A stretch of DNA of 64,000 nucleotides from Gloeocapsopsis dulcis (GTDB lineage: Bacteria; Cyanobacteriota; Cyanobacteriia; Cyanobacteriales; Chroococcidiopsidaceae), in contig NZ_CP119968.1 of NCBI RefSeq assembly GCF_032163395.1, positions 3,870,001-3,934,000 on the forward strand, given 5' to 3'. A model generated the notes under the pieces. That model was given only the letters and a program-made list of their open reading frames with translations. It had not been told where the DNA came from and did not search any database. The first letter of the stretch is position 1. Every line of letters begins with the position of its first letter. The position numbers were made by a program, and so were the translations under genes. Shown piece by piece: positions 35,115 through 46,731 of the stretch.

Positions 35115-36512
35115 ATGTATCCTGAATTATCATCGAATCAAGGTAGCCATGCAGTTGTGATTGGTGGTAGTATCGCTGGGCTGGTGAGTGGTCGAGTTTT
35201 AACGAAGCATTTTGATCGAGTCACAATTATTGAACGCGATCGCCTTCCTGATGAACCCATACCGCGCAAGGGCGTTCCGCAATCGCATCACAACCATGTG
35301 TTACTAATGCGTGGGGCGATGATTTTAGAAGAACTTTTTCCAGGCTTGCATACAGAATTATATGCTGCGGGCGCATCACAGATTGACATGGCAAAAGATG
35401 TTGCTTGGCTAAATCCGGCGGGGTGGAGTATTCGCTTTACTTCTGGCGTGATGTTGTTAGCTAGCAGCCGCAGTTTATTGGAATGGGGTGTCCGTCAACG
35501 GTTGAGGCAATGTCCCCAGGTATGCTTCATTACCGAATCTGAAGTGACGAGTTTACTTGCTAATTCTGACAAAAGTGCGATTACTGGTGTTCAAGTACGT
35601 TTGCGTAATCAATCAGATCCCAAAAGCGTGAGCGATCAACAAGTCTATGCCGATCTTGTCGTTGATGCAAGTGGGCGAATCTCTAAAACTCCACAGTGGT
35701 TGACAGCACTCGGTTACGAACCGCCGCAAGAAACCATTGTGAATTCTCACGTTGGCTACGCAAGTCGCATTTATCAACCTCCTGCGAACTTCTCAAGCGA
35801 TTGGCAGGCTTTGTACTTGCAAGCCGCACCACCAAACGTGACGCGCGGGGGGTTAATGTTACCCATTGAAGGCAATCGCTGGCTTGTTTCTCTAGGCGGA
35901 GGTGATAAAGACTATCCACCCACAGACGAGACGGGTTTTCTTGAATTTGTACGTACGCTGCGTAGTTCGATACTTTATGACGCGATCAAAGATGCTAAAC
36001 CTCTCTCACCGATATTTAGCTACCGCGCTACTGAAAACCGCCGCCGTCACTGCGAAAAACTTCACCGCATGCCAGAAGGTTTAATTGTCACTGGTGATGC
36101 GGCGTGTACGTTTAATCCCGTATATGGACAAGGAATGACAATAGCGGCGATCGCGGCTGAAACTTTAGATCAGTGTCTCAAACAAGGTCTTTCTGGCTTA
36201 AGTAAACGTTTTCAAACTCAATTAGCTCAAGTTAACGCAGTTCCTTGGACACTCGCAACGAGTGAAGATTACCGTTATCGCGGTACAGAAGGTAAGCCAG
36301 CTACTCAGAAAACTAAGCTAATGCATTGGTATATGAATCGGGTAATGCTGTTATCTACCAAAAATATCGGCGTGCGATCGCAGTTACTCCAAGTCATGCA
36401 TATGCTAAAAACACCAAATGCCTTATTTCATCCCAAGATTGTTGCTTTAGTTTTTAAAGAAGCGCTGCAATCCACTTTACATCAGAAGGCACTAGCACCC
36501 AAGGCAACATAA
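35115..36512 (+). CDS. FAD-dependent oxidoreductase (squalene-epoxidase/halogenase-like fold)
   Basis: A 465-residue flavoprotein. HAVVIGGSIAGLVSGRVL is the GxGxxG-type FAD fold with the E of TIIERDRLP about 30 residues later. GVPQSHHNHVLLMRG and VTGDAACTFNPVYGQGM are hallmarks of the hydroxylase/epoxidase branch that includes geranylgeranyl-reductase-like enzymes. The ATG at 35115 follows CAGGAGTTACC and is preferred to the start at 35055. The typical flavin-halogenase WxWxIP motif is not seen. Substrate unknown. It lies 160 bases after the GT4 gene, so involvement in the cluster product is possible but not shown. Confidence 0.82.
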   Translation: MYPELSSNQGSHAVVIGGSIAGLVSGRVLTKHFDRVTIIERDRLPDEPIPRKGVPQSHHNHVLLMRGAMILEELFPGLHTELYAAGASQIDMAKDVAWLNPAGWSIRFTSGVMLLASSRSLLEWGVRQRLRQCPQVCFITESEVTSLLANSDKSAITGVQVRLRNQSDPKSVSDQQVYADLVVDASGRISKTPQWLTALGYEPPQETIVNSHVGYASRIYQPPANFSSDWQALYLQAAPPNVTRGGLMLPIEGNRWLVSLGGGDKDYPPTDETGFLEFVRTLRSSILYDAIKDAKPLSPIFSYRATENRRRHCEKLHRMPEGLIVTGDAACTFNPVYGQGMTIAAIAAETLDQCLKQGLSGLSKRFQTQLAQVNAVPWTLATSEDYRYRGTEGKPATQKTKLMHWYMNRVMLLSTKNIGVRSQLLQVMHMLKTPNALFHPKIVALVFKEALQSTLHQKALAPKAT

Positions 36513-36591
36513 AGACTCGTTCGTAGCTAGCTTGTTTCACATAGCAATCAATATGCTATCAATTTGAAAGATTTTTGTGACAGTAAAACTT

Positions 36592-37785
36592 CTACCGATC
36601 CACCGAACCCATAATAATATCTACACTGCCGAGAATAACAACAATATCCGCTACCTTGACACCTCGCAGTAAGTGCGGCAAAATTTGCAAGTTGTTGAAA
36701 TCCGCCGAACGAATCTTCCACCGCCACGGGAAGACATTATCATCACCCATAATGTAGATGCCTAATTCACCTTTACCACTTTCAATCCGAACATAGTGTT
36801 CGCCTTTAGGAATCTTGATTGTTGGTGCAACTTTCTTACTAATGTACTGGTAGTCAAAACCATTCCACTCAGCTTTCTTGCCTTCAGCTAAACGCTTGGC
36901 TTCCAAGTTTTCATACGAACCACCTGGCAATCCTTTCAGCGCTTGGCGGAGAATTTTCAAGGATTCACGCATTTCGCGAATACGGACTAAGTATCGCGCG
37001 AAGCAATCTCCAGCACTTTCCCAGTGTACGTCCCAATCTAAGTCGTCATAGCATTCGTAGTGGTCTACTTTGCGTAAGTCCCACTTGACGCCACTTGCCC
37101 GTAACATTGGACCTGATAGTCCCCAGTTAATTGCTTCTTCACGTGAAATTGTTCCGACACCTTCCACACGGCGGCGGAAAATGGGGTTATCGGTGATTAA
37201 GCGTTCGTACTCATCAACTTTCGGCTCAAAATAATCACAAAAGTCAAAGCACTTATCCACCCAGCCATAAGGTAAATCAACCGCCACTCCACCAATGCGG
37301 AAGTAGTTATTATTCACCATGCGATAACCTGTGGCAGCTTCCCATAGGTCATAAATCATCTCCCTTTCTCGGAAGATATAGAAAATAGGAGTTCCAGCAC
37401 CCATCTCTAACATAAATGGTCCCAACCACAGCAAGTGATTAGCAATTCTATTTAACTCCAGCATGATGACGCGGATGTAGCTGGCACGTTTGGGGACAGG
37501 AATATCAGCTAATTTCTCCGGTGCGTTAACAGTAACAGCTTCATTAAACATCCCTTCGGCGTAGTCCCAGCGGCTGACATAAGGGACATACATGATGTTA
37601 GTGCGGTTTTCCGCGATTTTTTCCATTCCACGGTGCAGGTAGCCAATGACTGGCTCGCAATCTACCACGTCTTCGCCATCGAGAGTAACAATTAACCTAA
37701 AACACCCATGCATAGAAGGATGATGTGGACCCATGTTCAGCACCATAGGTTCCGTTCTCGTTTCAATTCGTTTAACGTAAGACAT
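36592..37785 (-). CDS. ndhH: NAD(P)H-quinone oxidoreductase subunit H
   Basis: About 397 residues of the 49 kDa subunit of the cyanobacterial NDH-1 complex, on the cytoplasmic arm at the thylakoid membrane, involved in respiration and cyclic electron flow. The N terminus [17 protein letters not shown] and the motifs [14 protein letters not shown] and NHLLWLGPF are highly conserved. The ATG at 37785 gives the usual [12 protein letters not shown] start; the frame extends seven codons further without a better start. It is a single gene with its own surroundings; other ndh genes are not in the window. Confidence 0.98.
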   Translation of the reverse strand: MSYVKRIETRTEPMVLNMGPHHPSMHGCFRLIVTLDGEDVVDCEPVIGYLHRGMEKIAENRTNIMYVPYVSRWDYAEGMFNEAVTVNAPEKLADIPVPKRASYIRVIMLELNRIANHLLWLGPFMLEMGAGTPIFYIFREREMIYDLWEAATGYRMVNNNYFRIGGVAVDLPYGWVDKCFDFCDYFEPKVDEYERLITDNPIFRRRVEGVGTISREEAINWGLSGPMLRASGVKWDLRKVDHYECYDDLDWDVHWESAGDCFARYLVRIREMRESLKILRQALKGLPGGSYENLEAKRLAEGKKAEWNGFDYQYISKKVAPTIKIPKGEHYVRIESGKGELGIYIMGDDNVFPWRWKIRSADFNNLQILPHLLRGVKVADIVVILGSVDIIMGSVDR

Positions 37786-37927
37786 AAGTAAGTAGGTAAA
37801 AATCAACGTAATTTAAAGGCTGGTAGCTATTAGCTTTTAGTTCAGCTAACTGCTTTCCCATTACCTATTACCCATTACCTAGTGCCCGACTGTCTTGTAA
37901 GTTCGTCCGATTTTTTGTACGTTCTTG

Positions 37928-38812
37928 CTATTTTTGCAATTGTTTGGGAGTCACGCCTATTAGACGTTTGAAATGACGATTAAGATGGCTTTGGTTAGCA
38001 AAACCAACTTTGTAGGCAACATCTGCGATCGCCTCACCTTGCAGAAGTAAAGCCTTCGCACGTTCCACTCTACAGCGAATCACGTACTGATGCGGAGATA
38101 AGCCCGTTGCTTGTTTAAATAAGTGACAGAAATAATGCGGACTCATCTGAACTACTGCTGCGAGTTCGGCTAAGCCTAAATCTCGGTCTAAATAGTCGTT
38201 AATATAATCAATCACTTGCTGCAACTGATGCCTTGATAAACCGCCTGCGTATTCTCGTAGAAGCGGTTTTCGTGTTGAGTAGTGCTGCAATAGATGAACG
38301 CTTAAGGCATTTGCCATTGTCTCCGCGTAGAGGCGACTTCCTTGACTTTCACTGGCAAGAACTTTTTGAAGTGCTGACCCAATTTGGAAAATGAGTGGAT
38401 CGGGTGTCGCAAAATGTGGTATAATATCTACGCCTGACGAATTCCTATCAACAGCATCGGCAAACGTGTTTTTTTCCAATGCAATAAGAATGAAGTCCCC
38501 TTCAGCATCCCAACTTGCCTGAGTTGAAACATTGGCGGGAGCAATAACGATATCTCCTCCAAATACCGCGTCTCGATGAAAGCGTTCACCTAATTTACGA
38601 TTTGCATGAATAGCATAATTACCGTGCGTGAAAATTGCGATCGAGTGCCAACGCGGGCTGTACATCTCAGGAACTTCGTACGCTGGCTGACACATATAAC
38701 CCAGCACAATCCCATTCCAGCCCGCTTGCAAACTTGTAAGAAGTGGTGGACGTGGAAAAAGTTGTAAAACTTTCTCTTCTTGGTCAAGAACTAACGGGTT
38801 CTCGCTAGGCAT
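37928..38812 (-). CDS. AraC-family transcriptional regulator
   Basis: About 294 residues. The N-terminal half is a cupin-like sensor (GDIVIAPANVSTQASWDAEG). The last 100 residues hold two helix-turn-helix motifs: LAELAAVVQMSPHYFCHLFK, and IADVAYKVGFANQSHLNRHF with KRLIGVTPKQ, the AraC signature. It probably binds DNA next to its own or a neighbouring target in response to a small molecule; the ligand is unknown. ATG 38812 is preferred over GTG 38827, but neither has a clear ribosome site. The closest neighbour downstream is ndhH; I see no evidence of co-regulation. Confidence 0.88.
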   Translation of the reverse strand: MPSENPLVLDQEEKVLQLFPRPPLLTSLQAGWNGIVLGYMCQPAYEVPEMYSPRWHSIAIFTHGNYAIHANRKLGERFHRDAVFGGDIVIAPANVSTQASWDAEGDFILIALEKNTFADAVDRNSSGVDIIPHFATPDPLIFQIGSALQKVLASESQGSRLYAETMANALSVHLLQHYSTRKPLLREYAGGLSRHQLQQVIDYINDYLDRDLGLAELAAVVQMSPHYFCHLFKQATGLSPHQYVIRCRVERAKALLLQGEAIADVAYKVGFANQSHLNRHFKRLIGVTPKQLQK

Positions 38813-38900
38813 GACTGCAAACAGCACTGCATCAAGTTTCTATAATGGCACAATCGTCAATATTTTTAGAACATTATGTAAGAAACCCAGAATCATTCCT

Positions 38901-39185
38901 TTAAACATCGTAGAGGCGGCATTCGGGTGCTTCTGGATATAAGGCGCAGTATTTTGCAAACGCCGATGTGGGAGTTTCTCGCTGACGATCTTTAGCTGCG
39001 ATCGCAGTAATTAATTCTTCAACTGTATCCCAAGCTACAGCGACCTCAGGAGTGTCAATGCCATACATTTGGGTAAGGCGACGCGCGTGTTCCAACGCTG
39101 CTTGAAAGGATGTCTCTAAAGATTTTTTGCTTTCAACGTGAGGAGTGGAAACGGTTGCGGTCAATTCTTTAGTAACGTAAACCAT
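38901..39185 (-). CDS. CP12-like protein lacking the N-terminal cysteine pair
   Basis: 94 residues. The core VAVAWDTVEELI matches the AWDxVEEL motif of CP12, and the C terminus YCALYPEAPECRLYDV keeps the two C-terminal cysteines and the CRxYD end that docks into GAPDH. CP12 links GAPDH and phosphoribulokinase and switches off the Calvin cycle in the dark. The N-terminal cysteine pair, normally near the region LTQMYGIDTPEV, is absent, so PRK binding through that disulfide is not expected. Such C-type CP12 variants exist in cyanobacteria. The ATG at 39185 follows AAGGAGCCGTTCC. Confidence 0.8.
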   Translation of the reverse strand: MVYVTKELTATVSTPHVESKKSLETSFQAALEHARRLTQMYGIDTPEVAVAWDTVEELITAIAAKDRQRETPTSAFAKYCALYPEAPECRLYDV

Positions 39186-39496
39186 GGAACGGCTCCTTTG
39201 TAGAATTATCGATTTCTCAAGCTGAACCTACTATAGCAATAAATAGATTCAATAACGCAGTAGAAAATATATAAGTTTTTTCTATGATTAATAGCCTTTA
39301 CTTAACTGCAAAATACCAAGCCCGCACAATTGACCTTGGAGTACCTGCCACGGATAGGTTATACTAATTCTCCTTTGCTCCTGAAGCGTCTTTGCGCCCC
39401 TGCTACCTAGATGTAGTAACCTTGAAGCCAAATGGTATTACCTGTGCATACCCTGAACCATGTTAGTTATTAGAGGACAGTCATGTTTATATATCA
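39186..39496. other. Divergent intergenic region between CP12-like gene and selO
   Basis: 311 bases with both genes reading outward, so both promoters lie here. The part near the CP12-like gene is AT-rich. I see no RNA structure that I would name. Confidence 0.45.
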
Positions 39497-40930
39497 ATGA
39501 GCCTCGCTAATTCGAGTAACCCCTTTCTCGCACTCAACTACGAACCTGCCCTAGAATCTTTGGGTAATGATTACTTCGATCAAGTTGTCGCAGCGGAATT
39601 TCCTACACATATTCTCCGCTTTCGCAATGATGCGCTAATACCACTATTAAAGCTCGATCCGCAAGCGGTTACGGACGATCACTTTATCGAAGCTTTTGGC
39701 AAGTTCCAAGGACGCGAACCATTGTTAGCCCTACGCTACCACGGCTACCAGTTTGGTCAATATAACCCGTATTTAGGAGATGGTAGAGGTTTTCTCTACG
39801 GACAAGTACGCGGTACTGATGGCGAACTTTATGACTTCGGCACAAAAGGTTCAGGGACAACACCTTACTCGCGCAGTGCAGATGGTAGATTAACGCTTAA
39901 AGGTGGAGTGCGCGAAGTTTTAGCCGCCGAAGCTTTGCATCAAATGGGTGTGCGCACCAGTCGCTGTTTTAGCCTGATTGAAACTGGAGAAGCATTATGG
40001 CGAGGCGATGAACCTTCTCCGACGCGATCATCTGTCATGATCCGTTTTAGCCGATCGCACATTCGCTTTGGAACTTTTGAACGCTTATACTACATCGAAC
40101 GTCCAGATTTAATTCAAAAATTACTCGACCACGTAATCAAATACTACTATCCCACAATTTGGGGTAAAGCCGAGCAATACGCATTATTCTATGCAGAACT
40201 TGTCAAACGTGTCGCAGAACTCACAGCCCAGTGGATGGCTGCAGGCTTCTGTCATGGAGTGCTAAACACCGATAATATGTCAATCACGGGTGAAAGTTTT
40301 GACTATGGTCCCTATGCCTTTATTCCCTCATACGATCCATTATTTACTGCCGCGTATTTTGATTACTATCGTCGCTATTGTTACGGCAGACAACCCAGTG
40401 TTTGTAAATTAAATTTAGAACTTCTGCAAGAACCCTTACAGGCTGTCATTCCTCCTGAAGATATGGAGGTAAGTTTGTCAATGTTTGACGAGCATTACCA
40501 TGTGGAATACAACAAATTAATGTTGCAGAAATTAGGCTTTTCTCAGCTACCTGTTACTGAAGGAGAACTTGTACAAACAACAATTCAACTGTTACAAGAG
40601 ACACAAGTAGGCTATCACGACTTTTTTAGTAAACTAACACACTACTTTTCAAACCAATGGCGAGAAAATACCGATTTGATTTTGCATGAAATAGATATTC
40701 TCCCTTGGGACAGCTCCTCTGAACTACTAGAAAAGTGGCGAAACTTATACCATAAATACTTGACACAAGTTCCTCAATCTGAAGTAGCAAATGTAGCAAA
40801 ACAACTTCAGCAAAGTAATCCTCAAGTTGCCTTACTTCGACCAGTCATCGAATCAGTTTGGGAACCAATTACCCAAGAAGACAACTGGCAACCATTTTAC
40901 GATCTGCTAACCTCACTTCGAGAAAATTGA
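39497..40930 (+). CDS. selO: Protein adenylyltransferase SelO (YdiU family)
   Basis: 477 residues of the pseudokinase-fold SelO/YdiU family, which transfers AMP from ATP to Ser, Thr or Tyr of target proteins and is linked to redox stress. Family blocks are [64 protein letters not shown], and [23 protein letters not shown], which carries the catalytic and metal-binding Asn/Asp. No selenocysteine is expected in bacterial forms of this length and no in-frame UGA precedes the stop. It is a single gene, convergent with the topoisomerase gene. Confidence 0.95.
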   Translation: MSLANSSNPFLALNYEPALESLGNDYFDQVVAAEFPTHILRFRNDALIPLLKLDPQAVTDDHFIEAFGKFQGREPLLALRYHGYQFGQYNPYLGDGRGFLYGQVRGTDGELYDFGTKGSGTTPYSRSADGRLTLKGGVREVLAAEALHQMGVRTSRCFSLIETGEALWRGDEPSPTRSSVMIRFSRSHIRFGTFERLYYIERPDLIQKLLDHVIKYYYPTIWGKAEQYALFYAELVKRVAELTAQWMAAGFCHGVLNTDNMSITGESFDYGPYAFIPSYDPLFTAAYFDYYRRYCYGRQPSVCKLNLELLQEPLQAVIPPEDMEVSLSMFDEHYHVEYNKLMLQKLGFSQLPVTEGELVQTTIQLLQETQVGYHDFFSKLTHYFSNQWRENTDLILHEIDILPWDSSSELLEKWRNLYHKYLTQVPQSEVANVAKQLQQSNPQVALLRPVIESVWEPITQEDNWQPFYDLLTSLREN

Positions 40931-40982
40931 GCTTAATATTAAGTAATGGGCTAACAGCTAATAGCCAATAGCTATAAAACAC

Positions 40983-43481
40983 TCATTCAATTGCCACCAC
41001 CTCAATAACTTTCTCCCCAGGATTCAGTTCAGCAATGCGATTGCCTGCACCATCTTTACCCCGAACCATCACTTGATCGATAGACATTCGTACAACTCTT
41101 TGCATATTTGTAACCAAAGCTGCCTCATCGGTAGCTAGTACCATCCCCGCTAAAGCATCAGATTTAGACATAAACTGCATCGCTTGCGTCCCAATATCAC
41201 CGCGATTTCCTTGACGTAGTGTGCTTGCGGATACTCGTTTAGCCGCTCCTGATTGTGAAACCAACAACACATTATCACCCAGGTTATCGAGCGCCACACC
41301 ACCAACCAATTTTTCTTGCTTGCGTAGTCGCAAGGCTTGTAAACCTACAGCGGTACGCCCCATAATTGGCAATTGCTCATCATTCACAGGAAAACGCAAC
41401 AGTCGCCCACCAATCGTGGCGAGAACTAGATTTTGGTCGGGTTGCACGACAAGGACTGATAATAACTCATCGTCATCTTTAAACTTTATGACCGTCAAGC
41501 CGCGATTGGTAATACTCAAAAACTCTGTCATCGCCAATCGCTTGATTCGCCCTAATTTAGTCAACAATACAAGTTGTGTAGTTTCTGGATCTTCGGGCAG
41601 TAAGAATTGCGATACAACAGTTTCCGCAGCCGCTGAGTTAGGAAGCAAGCCAATCAAAGGATTGCCACGTTTTTCTCCGCGTCCTGATGCAGGAATCTCA
41701 CCAACTTGCACCGGATAAACTTTACCACTACTGGTTAATACAAGTAATGTTTGGTCAGATTTGGCAGCTTGAGTTTGAATGACACAATCATATTCAGAAT
41801 TACCGTTTTCTCCCTTTGATTTTCTACTTGCACGCTGACCATTTGCCGATCGCTTGACGTAGCCCCGCTGCGTAAACTCCAAAACTACCTCTTCCACAGG
41901 ATGCACATTAAGAGGTAAGGCTTGAGGTTTTAATGGAGATTTCTGCTTTTCTCCTGTCTTTTTATTTTCGATTGGTTGTAGATTCTGAGCTAACTTTGTG
42001 CGCCGCACATCACTAAACTTACGCTTGAGCGATCGCAAGTCTTTTTTTAAGGCTTTGAGTAACTCGCGGCGATCGTTGAGTAGCTTTTGTAATTCTTGGA
42101 TTTGCGCATTTAACGATGCAAATTCTTTTTTCAGGTTTTCCTGTTCTAAACTCGTCAAGCGACGCAATGGCATTGATAGAATGGCATCCGCTTGTGCTTC
42201 TGTCAAATCAAATCGACTTTGTAGGGTAATTTTTGCGCTACTACCATCACTTGCCTGACGTAAAATTGCAATGACATCATCAAGCTGTGACAACGCTCGT
42301 AGTAACCCCGAAACAATATGTACGCGGCTTTCAGCTTGATGTAACTGATGCGTGTAGCGGCGATTGAGTGTTTCTTCGCGGAATTTGAGAAACTCTTGCA
42401 AAAGTTGCCGCAAACTTAACTGACGCGGTTGTCCATCGACTATCGCCAACAAAATTGCACCAAAGTTCATTTGGAGCGCGGTTTGATGATATAAGTGCTG
42501 CAACACATCTTGCGGGTTGTTGTCGCGTTTAAGTTCAATGACAACACGCATTCCAGTGCGATCGCTTTCATCGCGAATATCCGCAATACCTTCTAAGCGT
42601 CCTTGGTTGACTAACTCCGCAACTTTTTCAATCCAACCCGCCTTATTCACTTGAAACGGCAACTCAGTAATCACAATTGCTGTGCGTCGCTTACTGCCGC
42701 GTCCTCCAGGCACTTCTTCGACTTGAGCAACTCCCCGTAGCGTCATACTGCCGCGTCCGGTGCTGTAGGCTTCGCGAATGCCCGCTGTGCCAATAATTTC
42801 TCCCCCTGTCGGAAAGTCAGGTCCAGGAATCAGTTCAAATAACTTTTCATCAGTTAGTTCCGGTTGATCGATCAACGCAATTAAACCATCAACTAATTCT
42901 CCCAAATTATGCGGCGGAATATTTGTTGCCATCCCTACCGCAATCCCTGTACAACCATTCAACAGCAGCAGTGGTAACTGTGCGGGTAATACCACAGGTT
43001 CTTGTTGCGAATTATCGAAGTTACTGATAAATTCAATCGTTTCCTCACCAATTTCTGCCAATAATGCCTCATGGCTAATTGGTGCTAAGCGCGTCTCGGT
43101 ATAACGCATTGCTGCTGGTGGATCGTTATCAACCGAACCAAAATTACCGTGACCTGCGAGTAATGGATAGCGACTGGAAAAATCTTGTACTAATCGCACT
43201 AAGGCATCGTATACTGCTTGATCGCCGTGCGGATGATATTTACCGAGTACGTCTCCGACAACGCGGGCACACTTACGATAAGGGCGATCGGGGGTTAGCC
43301 CTAATTCGTGCATTGCGTACAAAATCCGGCGGTGAACCGGCTTTAAGCCATCGCGCACGTCTGGTAATGCCCGCCCAACAATCACACTCATGGCGTATTC
43401 AAGGTACGACCTTTGCATTTCTGTATGCAAAGCTGTAGGAATGACCTGTCCCTTAGAGAGAAGGTTTAATTGTTTCGCCAT
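40983..43481 (-). CDS. DNA gyrase/topoisomerase IV subunit A
   Basis: About 832 residues. The breakage-reunion domain starts [20 protein letters not shown], with the catalytic tyrosine in [11 protein letters not shown], and [17 protein letters not shown] upstream of it. A coiled coil (about 420-500) and a C-terminal beta-pinwheel follow. The canonical GyrA box QRRGGKG is not seen; the corresponding turn reads [10 protein letters not shown], so this may be the second GyrA/ParC-type paralogue of cyanobacteria rather than the main gyrase subunit. ATG 43481 follows AGGGAACGGAATTC and is preferred over 43535. The enzyme changes supercoiling or decatenates DNA together with a B subunit encoded elsewhere. 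Confidence 0.93.
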   Translation of the reverse strand: MAKQLNLLSKGQVIPTALHTEMQRSYLEYAMSVIVGRALPDVRDGLKPVHRRILYAMHELGLTPDRPYRKCARVVGDVLGKYHPHGDQAVYDALVRLVQDFSSRYPLLAGHGNFGSVDNDPPAAMRYTETRLAPISHEALLAEIGEETIEFISNFDNSQQEPVVLPAQLPLLLLNGCTGIAVGMATNIPPHNLGELVDGLIALIDQPELTDEKLFELIPGPDFPTGGEIIGTAGIREAYSTGRGSMTLRGVAQVEEVPGGRGSKRRTAIVITELPFQVNKAGWIEKVAELVNQGRLEGIADIRDESDRTGMRVVIELKRDNNPQDVLQHLYHQTALQMNFGAILLAIVDGQPRQLSLRQLLQEFLKFREETLNRRYTHQLHQAESRVHIVSGLLRALSQLDDVIAILRQASDGSSAKITLQSRFDLTEAQADAILSMPLRRLTSLEQENLKKEFASLNAQIQELQKLLNDRRELLKALKKDLRSLKRKFSDVRRTKLAQNLQPIENKKTGEKQKSPLKPQALPLNVHPVEEVVLEFTQRGYVKRSANGQRASRKSKGENGNSEYDCVIQTQAAKSDQTLLVLTSSGKVYPVQVGEIPASGRGEKRGNPLIGLLPNSAAAETVVSQFLLPEDPETTQLVLLTKLGRIKRLAMTEFLSITNRGLTVIKFKDDDELLSVLVVQPDQNLVLATIGGRLLRFPVNDEQLPIMGRTAVGLQALRLRKQEKLVGGVALDNLGDNVLLVSQSGAAKRVSASTLRQGNRGDIGTQAMQFMSKSDALAGMVLATDEAALVTNMQRVVRMSIDQVMVRGKDGAGNRIAELNPGEKVIEVVAIE

Positions 43482-43740
43482 GAATTCCGTTCCCTGATTC
43501 CTAACAACAAAAGATGTCCTGTAATTTATAAACAATGAACAATAGCATAAAGGATAAATGGCTGTTGCCAGTATTTCAGCGGTAGTCGTTGAGCAAACAG
43601 CAGTAGTATTATCCTTAAATTAGAGGCGAGTACTTTCATAATTTGAAATGCCTCTTAATGTTCTTAATAAGATGGTATTTTCTGCCATAACTATAATCTG
43701 TTCATTTATGAATAATAGACAAACTGCGGTAAATCCTCGT

Positions 43741-44139
43741 ATGAAAACTGTTTTAATTGTGGAAGACGATTTAATTAATGCACGGGTTTTTTCCAAAATT
43801 TTGGTTAAACGTGGTGGCTTGGATGTCAAGCATACCGAAAACGTAGAAGAGGTGATGAAAATCGCAACAGCAGGAGAAGCTGACATTATTTTGATGGATG
43901 TTTCTCTCTCGCGTAGTGTGTACCAAGGTAGAGCTGTTGATGGTATTAAGATTACCCAGATGTTGAAAGCGAATGCACAAACTGCTAAATTGCCGATTAT
44001 TTTGGTAACAGCACACGCAATGGAAGGCGATCGCGAAAATTTTCTTAAGCAAAGTGGCGCTGATGGCTACATTTCTAAACCAGTTGTTGACCATCAACAG
44101 TTTATCGAGCAAATTTTGGCATTGCTGCCAAAAGACTAA
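43741..44139 (+). CDS. Single-domain response regulator
   Basis: 132 residues forming one receiver domain: VLIVEDDLINARVFSKIL (acidic pocket), the phospho-acceptor Asp in IILMDVSLS, the Thr in LVTAHAM, and the Lys in YISKPV. No output domain follows, as in CheY-like proteins. I chose ATG 43741 because the receiver fold begins there; the frame extends to 43648 without similarity. It is divergent from the topoisomerase gene and convergent with the kinase gene downstream. Confidence 0.93.
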   Translation: MKTVLIVEDDLINARVFSKILVKRGGLDVKHTENVEEVMKIATAGEADIILMDVSLSRSVYQGRAVDGIKITQMLKANAQTAKLPIILVTAHAMEGDRENFLKQSGADGYISKPVVDHQQFIEQILALLPKD

Positions 44140-44348
44140 CAATACCTGCGTTATCTTCACTTAAGCCCTCTACCGCAAGGAGTCTGAAGCTACCCCTACC
44201 ACAGCTACTAACTAGAACGATTCTAGTTTAGTACAAAAATACTACTCTATAGTTTTCCCGTTTGCTACAAACTAGGGGCTAGCTGTAACTATTGCTCCCA
44301 GTCTGCTCCAATAGACATTCCTCCAGCCAAATTCCAAATCGGCTCGTA

Positions 44349-45992
44349 TTAGATACCTTTGATTCGTCCAGCCAGATTCGCAATCACTGCAATTAATTCA
44401 GCCGGTTCAACTGGCTTGGCAACATGGGACTGGAAGCCTGCCAAAAGAGCAGCCCTACGATCCTGAGTTCGGGCATAGGCTGTCAGGGCTATAGCGGGAA
44501 TTCCTCCTCCCTTCTCTGGTTCCAGTGCTCTAACTCGACGCAACAGAGCATAACCGTCTTCATCCGGCATTCCAATATCACTAATTAAGATATTCATCGG
44601 TGTCGAAGATTCGGTTAGCGTTGAGATTGCTTCGTCTGCTGAGGCTGCAGCTATAACTTCTGCCCCACAAACTTCGAGCGTGTAGGTGAGTAAATCCCGT
44701 ATATCCGCGTCGTCATCCACGATCAGTATCTTCAATCCATCTAGCCGAGGGGAGCAGTCAAACGGGACACTGCCTCCTACCGCTGGATGCACCCGTTCTG
44801 GTTCAATTACTGTCGGTCCAACAGCCATCAGGGGAAGTTTCACTGTAAACGCGGCTCCTTGTCCTTCTCCTGGGCTTTCAGCATGCACTGTTCCGCCATG
44901 AAGTTCGACCAATTGGCGGACGATCGCTAAACCCAACCCCAGTCCACCAAAAGAACGGGTAATGGAACTATCTGCCTGGCGAAAGCGCTCGAAGACGTAG
45001 GGGAGGAATTCGGCACTGATGCCTTGACCTGTATCCGCCACAATAATTTCAACATGCGAGTTAATTCGTTGCAGGCAGACCTGAACCCGCCCGCGTTTCG
45101 GTGTGAACTTAATCCCGTTACTGAGCAAATTCCAGACAATCTGCTGTAACCGCTCGGAGTCTCCTAAAACAGGACCGGCTGCTGGATCAAGCACCGATTG
45201 CAGGCGTATGTTTTTGGCATCAGCGGCAGGTCGCACCGTATCCATCGCTGTCTCAATCACCGTCAATAGCTCAATCGTTTGCACATTGAGGCGAATCTTG
45301 CCTGTAATAATGCGTGAAATATCCAGGAGATCGTCAATCAACTGCGCCTGAGATCTGGCATTACGCTCGATCGTTTCCAGAGCACGATTCATCATTGCTT
45401 CGTCTACCCTCTTAACCCGAAGGATGTGTGACCAGCCAAGGATGGCATTGAGGGGGGTCCGCAGTTCATGGGAAACGGTCGAGAGAAATTCATCCTTCAA
45501 TCGATTAAGATTCTCAGCTTCCGTTCGGGCTTTCTGTTCCTGCACCAGAAGTTGAGCCCGCTCTTCTTCCACTCGTTGACGCTGCCGGATCTCTTTTGCC
45601 AATTCATCGATCTTCTTGTTAAGTAGTGTAAATCGGCTACTGGCGGATTCCCTATTTTTTAAGCGCAATAAAATTAGTGCAGGCGATTCAGGTGACCACG
45701 GTCGGATAACTGCCCCTTCACAGCGACACAAGCAATCTCCATTGTTGGCACTCAAGGTTAATGATCCCAGTACCATTTCTCGACTGCTGGAGCAAGTGCG
45801 TAGATACTGTTTGACCTGATCAGGAGGATTGGTTACCAGCTCAAAGAGCATTTTCTCTGGCAATATCTGACGGTTTAACCCCAGCATCTTGAAGAATGAC
45901 GGGTTGGCAGCCAAGATCTGACCGTTTCCCGAAATCAGGAGCACGGGTTCTGGCAAAAGTCTGGCGAAGACAAGAAACTGTTCGGGATTCAC
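44349..45992 (-). CDS. Hybrid histidine kinase with PAS, HisKA, HATPase and receiver domains
   Basis: About 547 residues from GTG 45992. Order of domains: a PAS-like sensor ([20 protein letters not shown], then FKMLGL), a short coiled coil, HisKA with the phosphorylated His in [20 protein letters not shown], a HATPase with [10 protein letters not shown] and [19 protein letters not shown], and a C-terminal receiver ([14 protein letters not shown], phospho-Asp in [13 protein letters not shown]). No membrane helices, so it is cytosolic. The GTG overlaps the TGA of the upstream gene (GTGA), after a GGAGACGGGG ribosome site, so the two are translationally coupled and probably form one sensor system. 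Confidence 0.92.
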   Translation of the reverse strand: MNPEQFLVFARLLPEPVLLISGNGQILAANPSFFKMLGLNRQILPEKMLFELVTNPPDQVKQYLRTCSSSREMVLGSLTLSANNGDCLCRCEGAVIRPWSPESPALILLRLKNRESASSRFTLLNKKIDELAKEIRQRQRVEEERAQLLVQEQKARTEAENLNRLKDEFLSTVSHELRTPLNAILGWSHILRVKRVDEAMMNRALETIERNARSQAQLIDDLLDISRIITGKIRLNVQTIELLTVIETAMDTVRPAADAKNIRLQSVLDPAAGPVLGDSERLQQIVWNLLSNGIKFTPKRGRVQVCLQRINSHVEIIVADTGQGISAEFLPYVFERFRQADSSITRSFGGLGLGLAIVRQLVELHGGTVHAESPGEGQGAAFTVKLPLMAVGPTVIEPERVHPAVGGSVPFDCSPRLDGLKILIVDDDADIRDLLTYTLEVCGAEVIAAASADEAISTLTESSTPMNILISDIGMPDEDGYALLRRVRALEPEKGGGIPAIALTAYARTQDRRAALLAGFQSHVAKPVEPAELIAVIANLAGRIKGI

Positions 45993-46534
45993 CCCCCGTC
46001 TCCCTTGAAGTATTCTCTTCCTTGACTGTCTTCTGCTTCCGCAGTGGGTTTCAAATAAACGACTACTCGGCATCCAGGTGCACCCGTCGCAATCGTCTCT
46101 TGCAGTTCCACCTTAGCGTAGCCTAGATTGTCCGCTGCAATGGAACCAAAAACATTTGAGGTCATCATACACATGGCGGGGCGATCGATGACTTTTTCGG
46201 CAAACGGGCAAGCACGGTTCCCTAAGACAATCTTCTCATCCGTTTGTTCGATGATATAAAAATCACCCTGGATTCGCCTCTTCAAATCCACAAATACATC
46301 GGCTACTTGCTCTCGCGTTAGATGGGATACCTCTAGAGCCGCTTTATAGTCCTGGTCGATTTGCCTGCCCATGTTTTGACCCACGACACTGATAAATCCT
46401 GAAGCTTCCTCTAAGCCCACTACATCCTGTAATGTACCTGCTAACTCTCGAATTAAGGTACGTAAAAACACATCTCGCTCTAAAGAAATTTTGAGATTCT
46501 TCAGGAGCGTTTCAGATTTAAGAGAACTATTCAT
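45989..46534 (-). CDS. Sensor-like protein with a methanogen-output-type domain
   Basis: 181 residues. The core RGL/CPF block [18 protein letters not shown], then [20 protein letters not shown], and [16 protein letters not shown], matches proteins annotated with a methanogen output (MetOD-like) domain, often next to or fused to histidine kinases. The conserved cysteines (CPF, C in RPAMC, GC near the end) suggest a metal- or redox-binding role, by analogy. Translational coupling to the kinase at 44349-45992 implies it delivers the signal to that kinase. The ligand is not known. Confidence 0.7.
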   Translation of the reverse strand: MNSSLKSETLLKNLKISLERDVFLRTLIRELAGTLQDVVGLEEASGFISVVGQNMGRQIDQDYKAALEVSHLTREQVADVFVDLKRRIQGDFYIIEQTDEKIVLGNRACPFAEKVIDRPAMCMMTSNVFGSIAADNLGYAKVELQETIATGAPGCRVVVYLKPTAEAEDSQGREYFKGDGG

Positions 46535-46731
46535 AGCAATATCTCATGAATGGAGTTGAGCAAAAATTTACTCAAAACTATAATGCCACTGACAGAGTGA
46601 CAGGTAATATGACTAAAGATCGATGACACCATTACTATTGTATTGCTTGACACCCGCGCAAGCTGTAATGCTACCAGCCAATCACTACGTGGCTAGGTGA
46701 TCTGTATCATAGGCCAGACCGGTATCATGAG

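Noticed and set aside
35115-36512. Flavin-dependent halogenase
   Set aside because: The flavoprotein lacks the WxWxIP motif of flavin halogenases, and its other motifs fit the hydroxylase/epoxidase-like branch.
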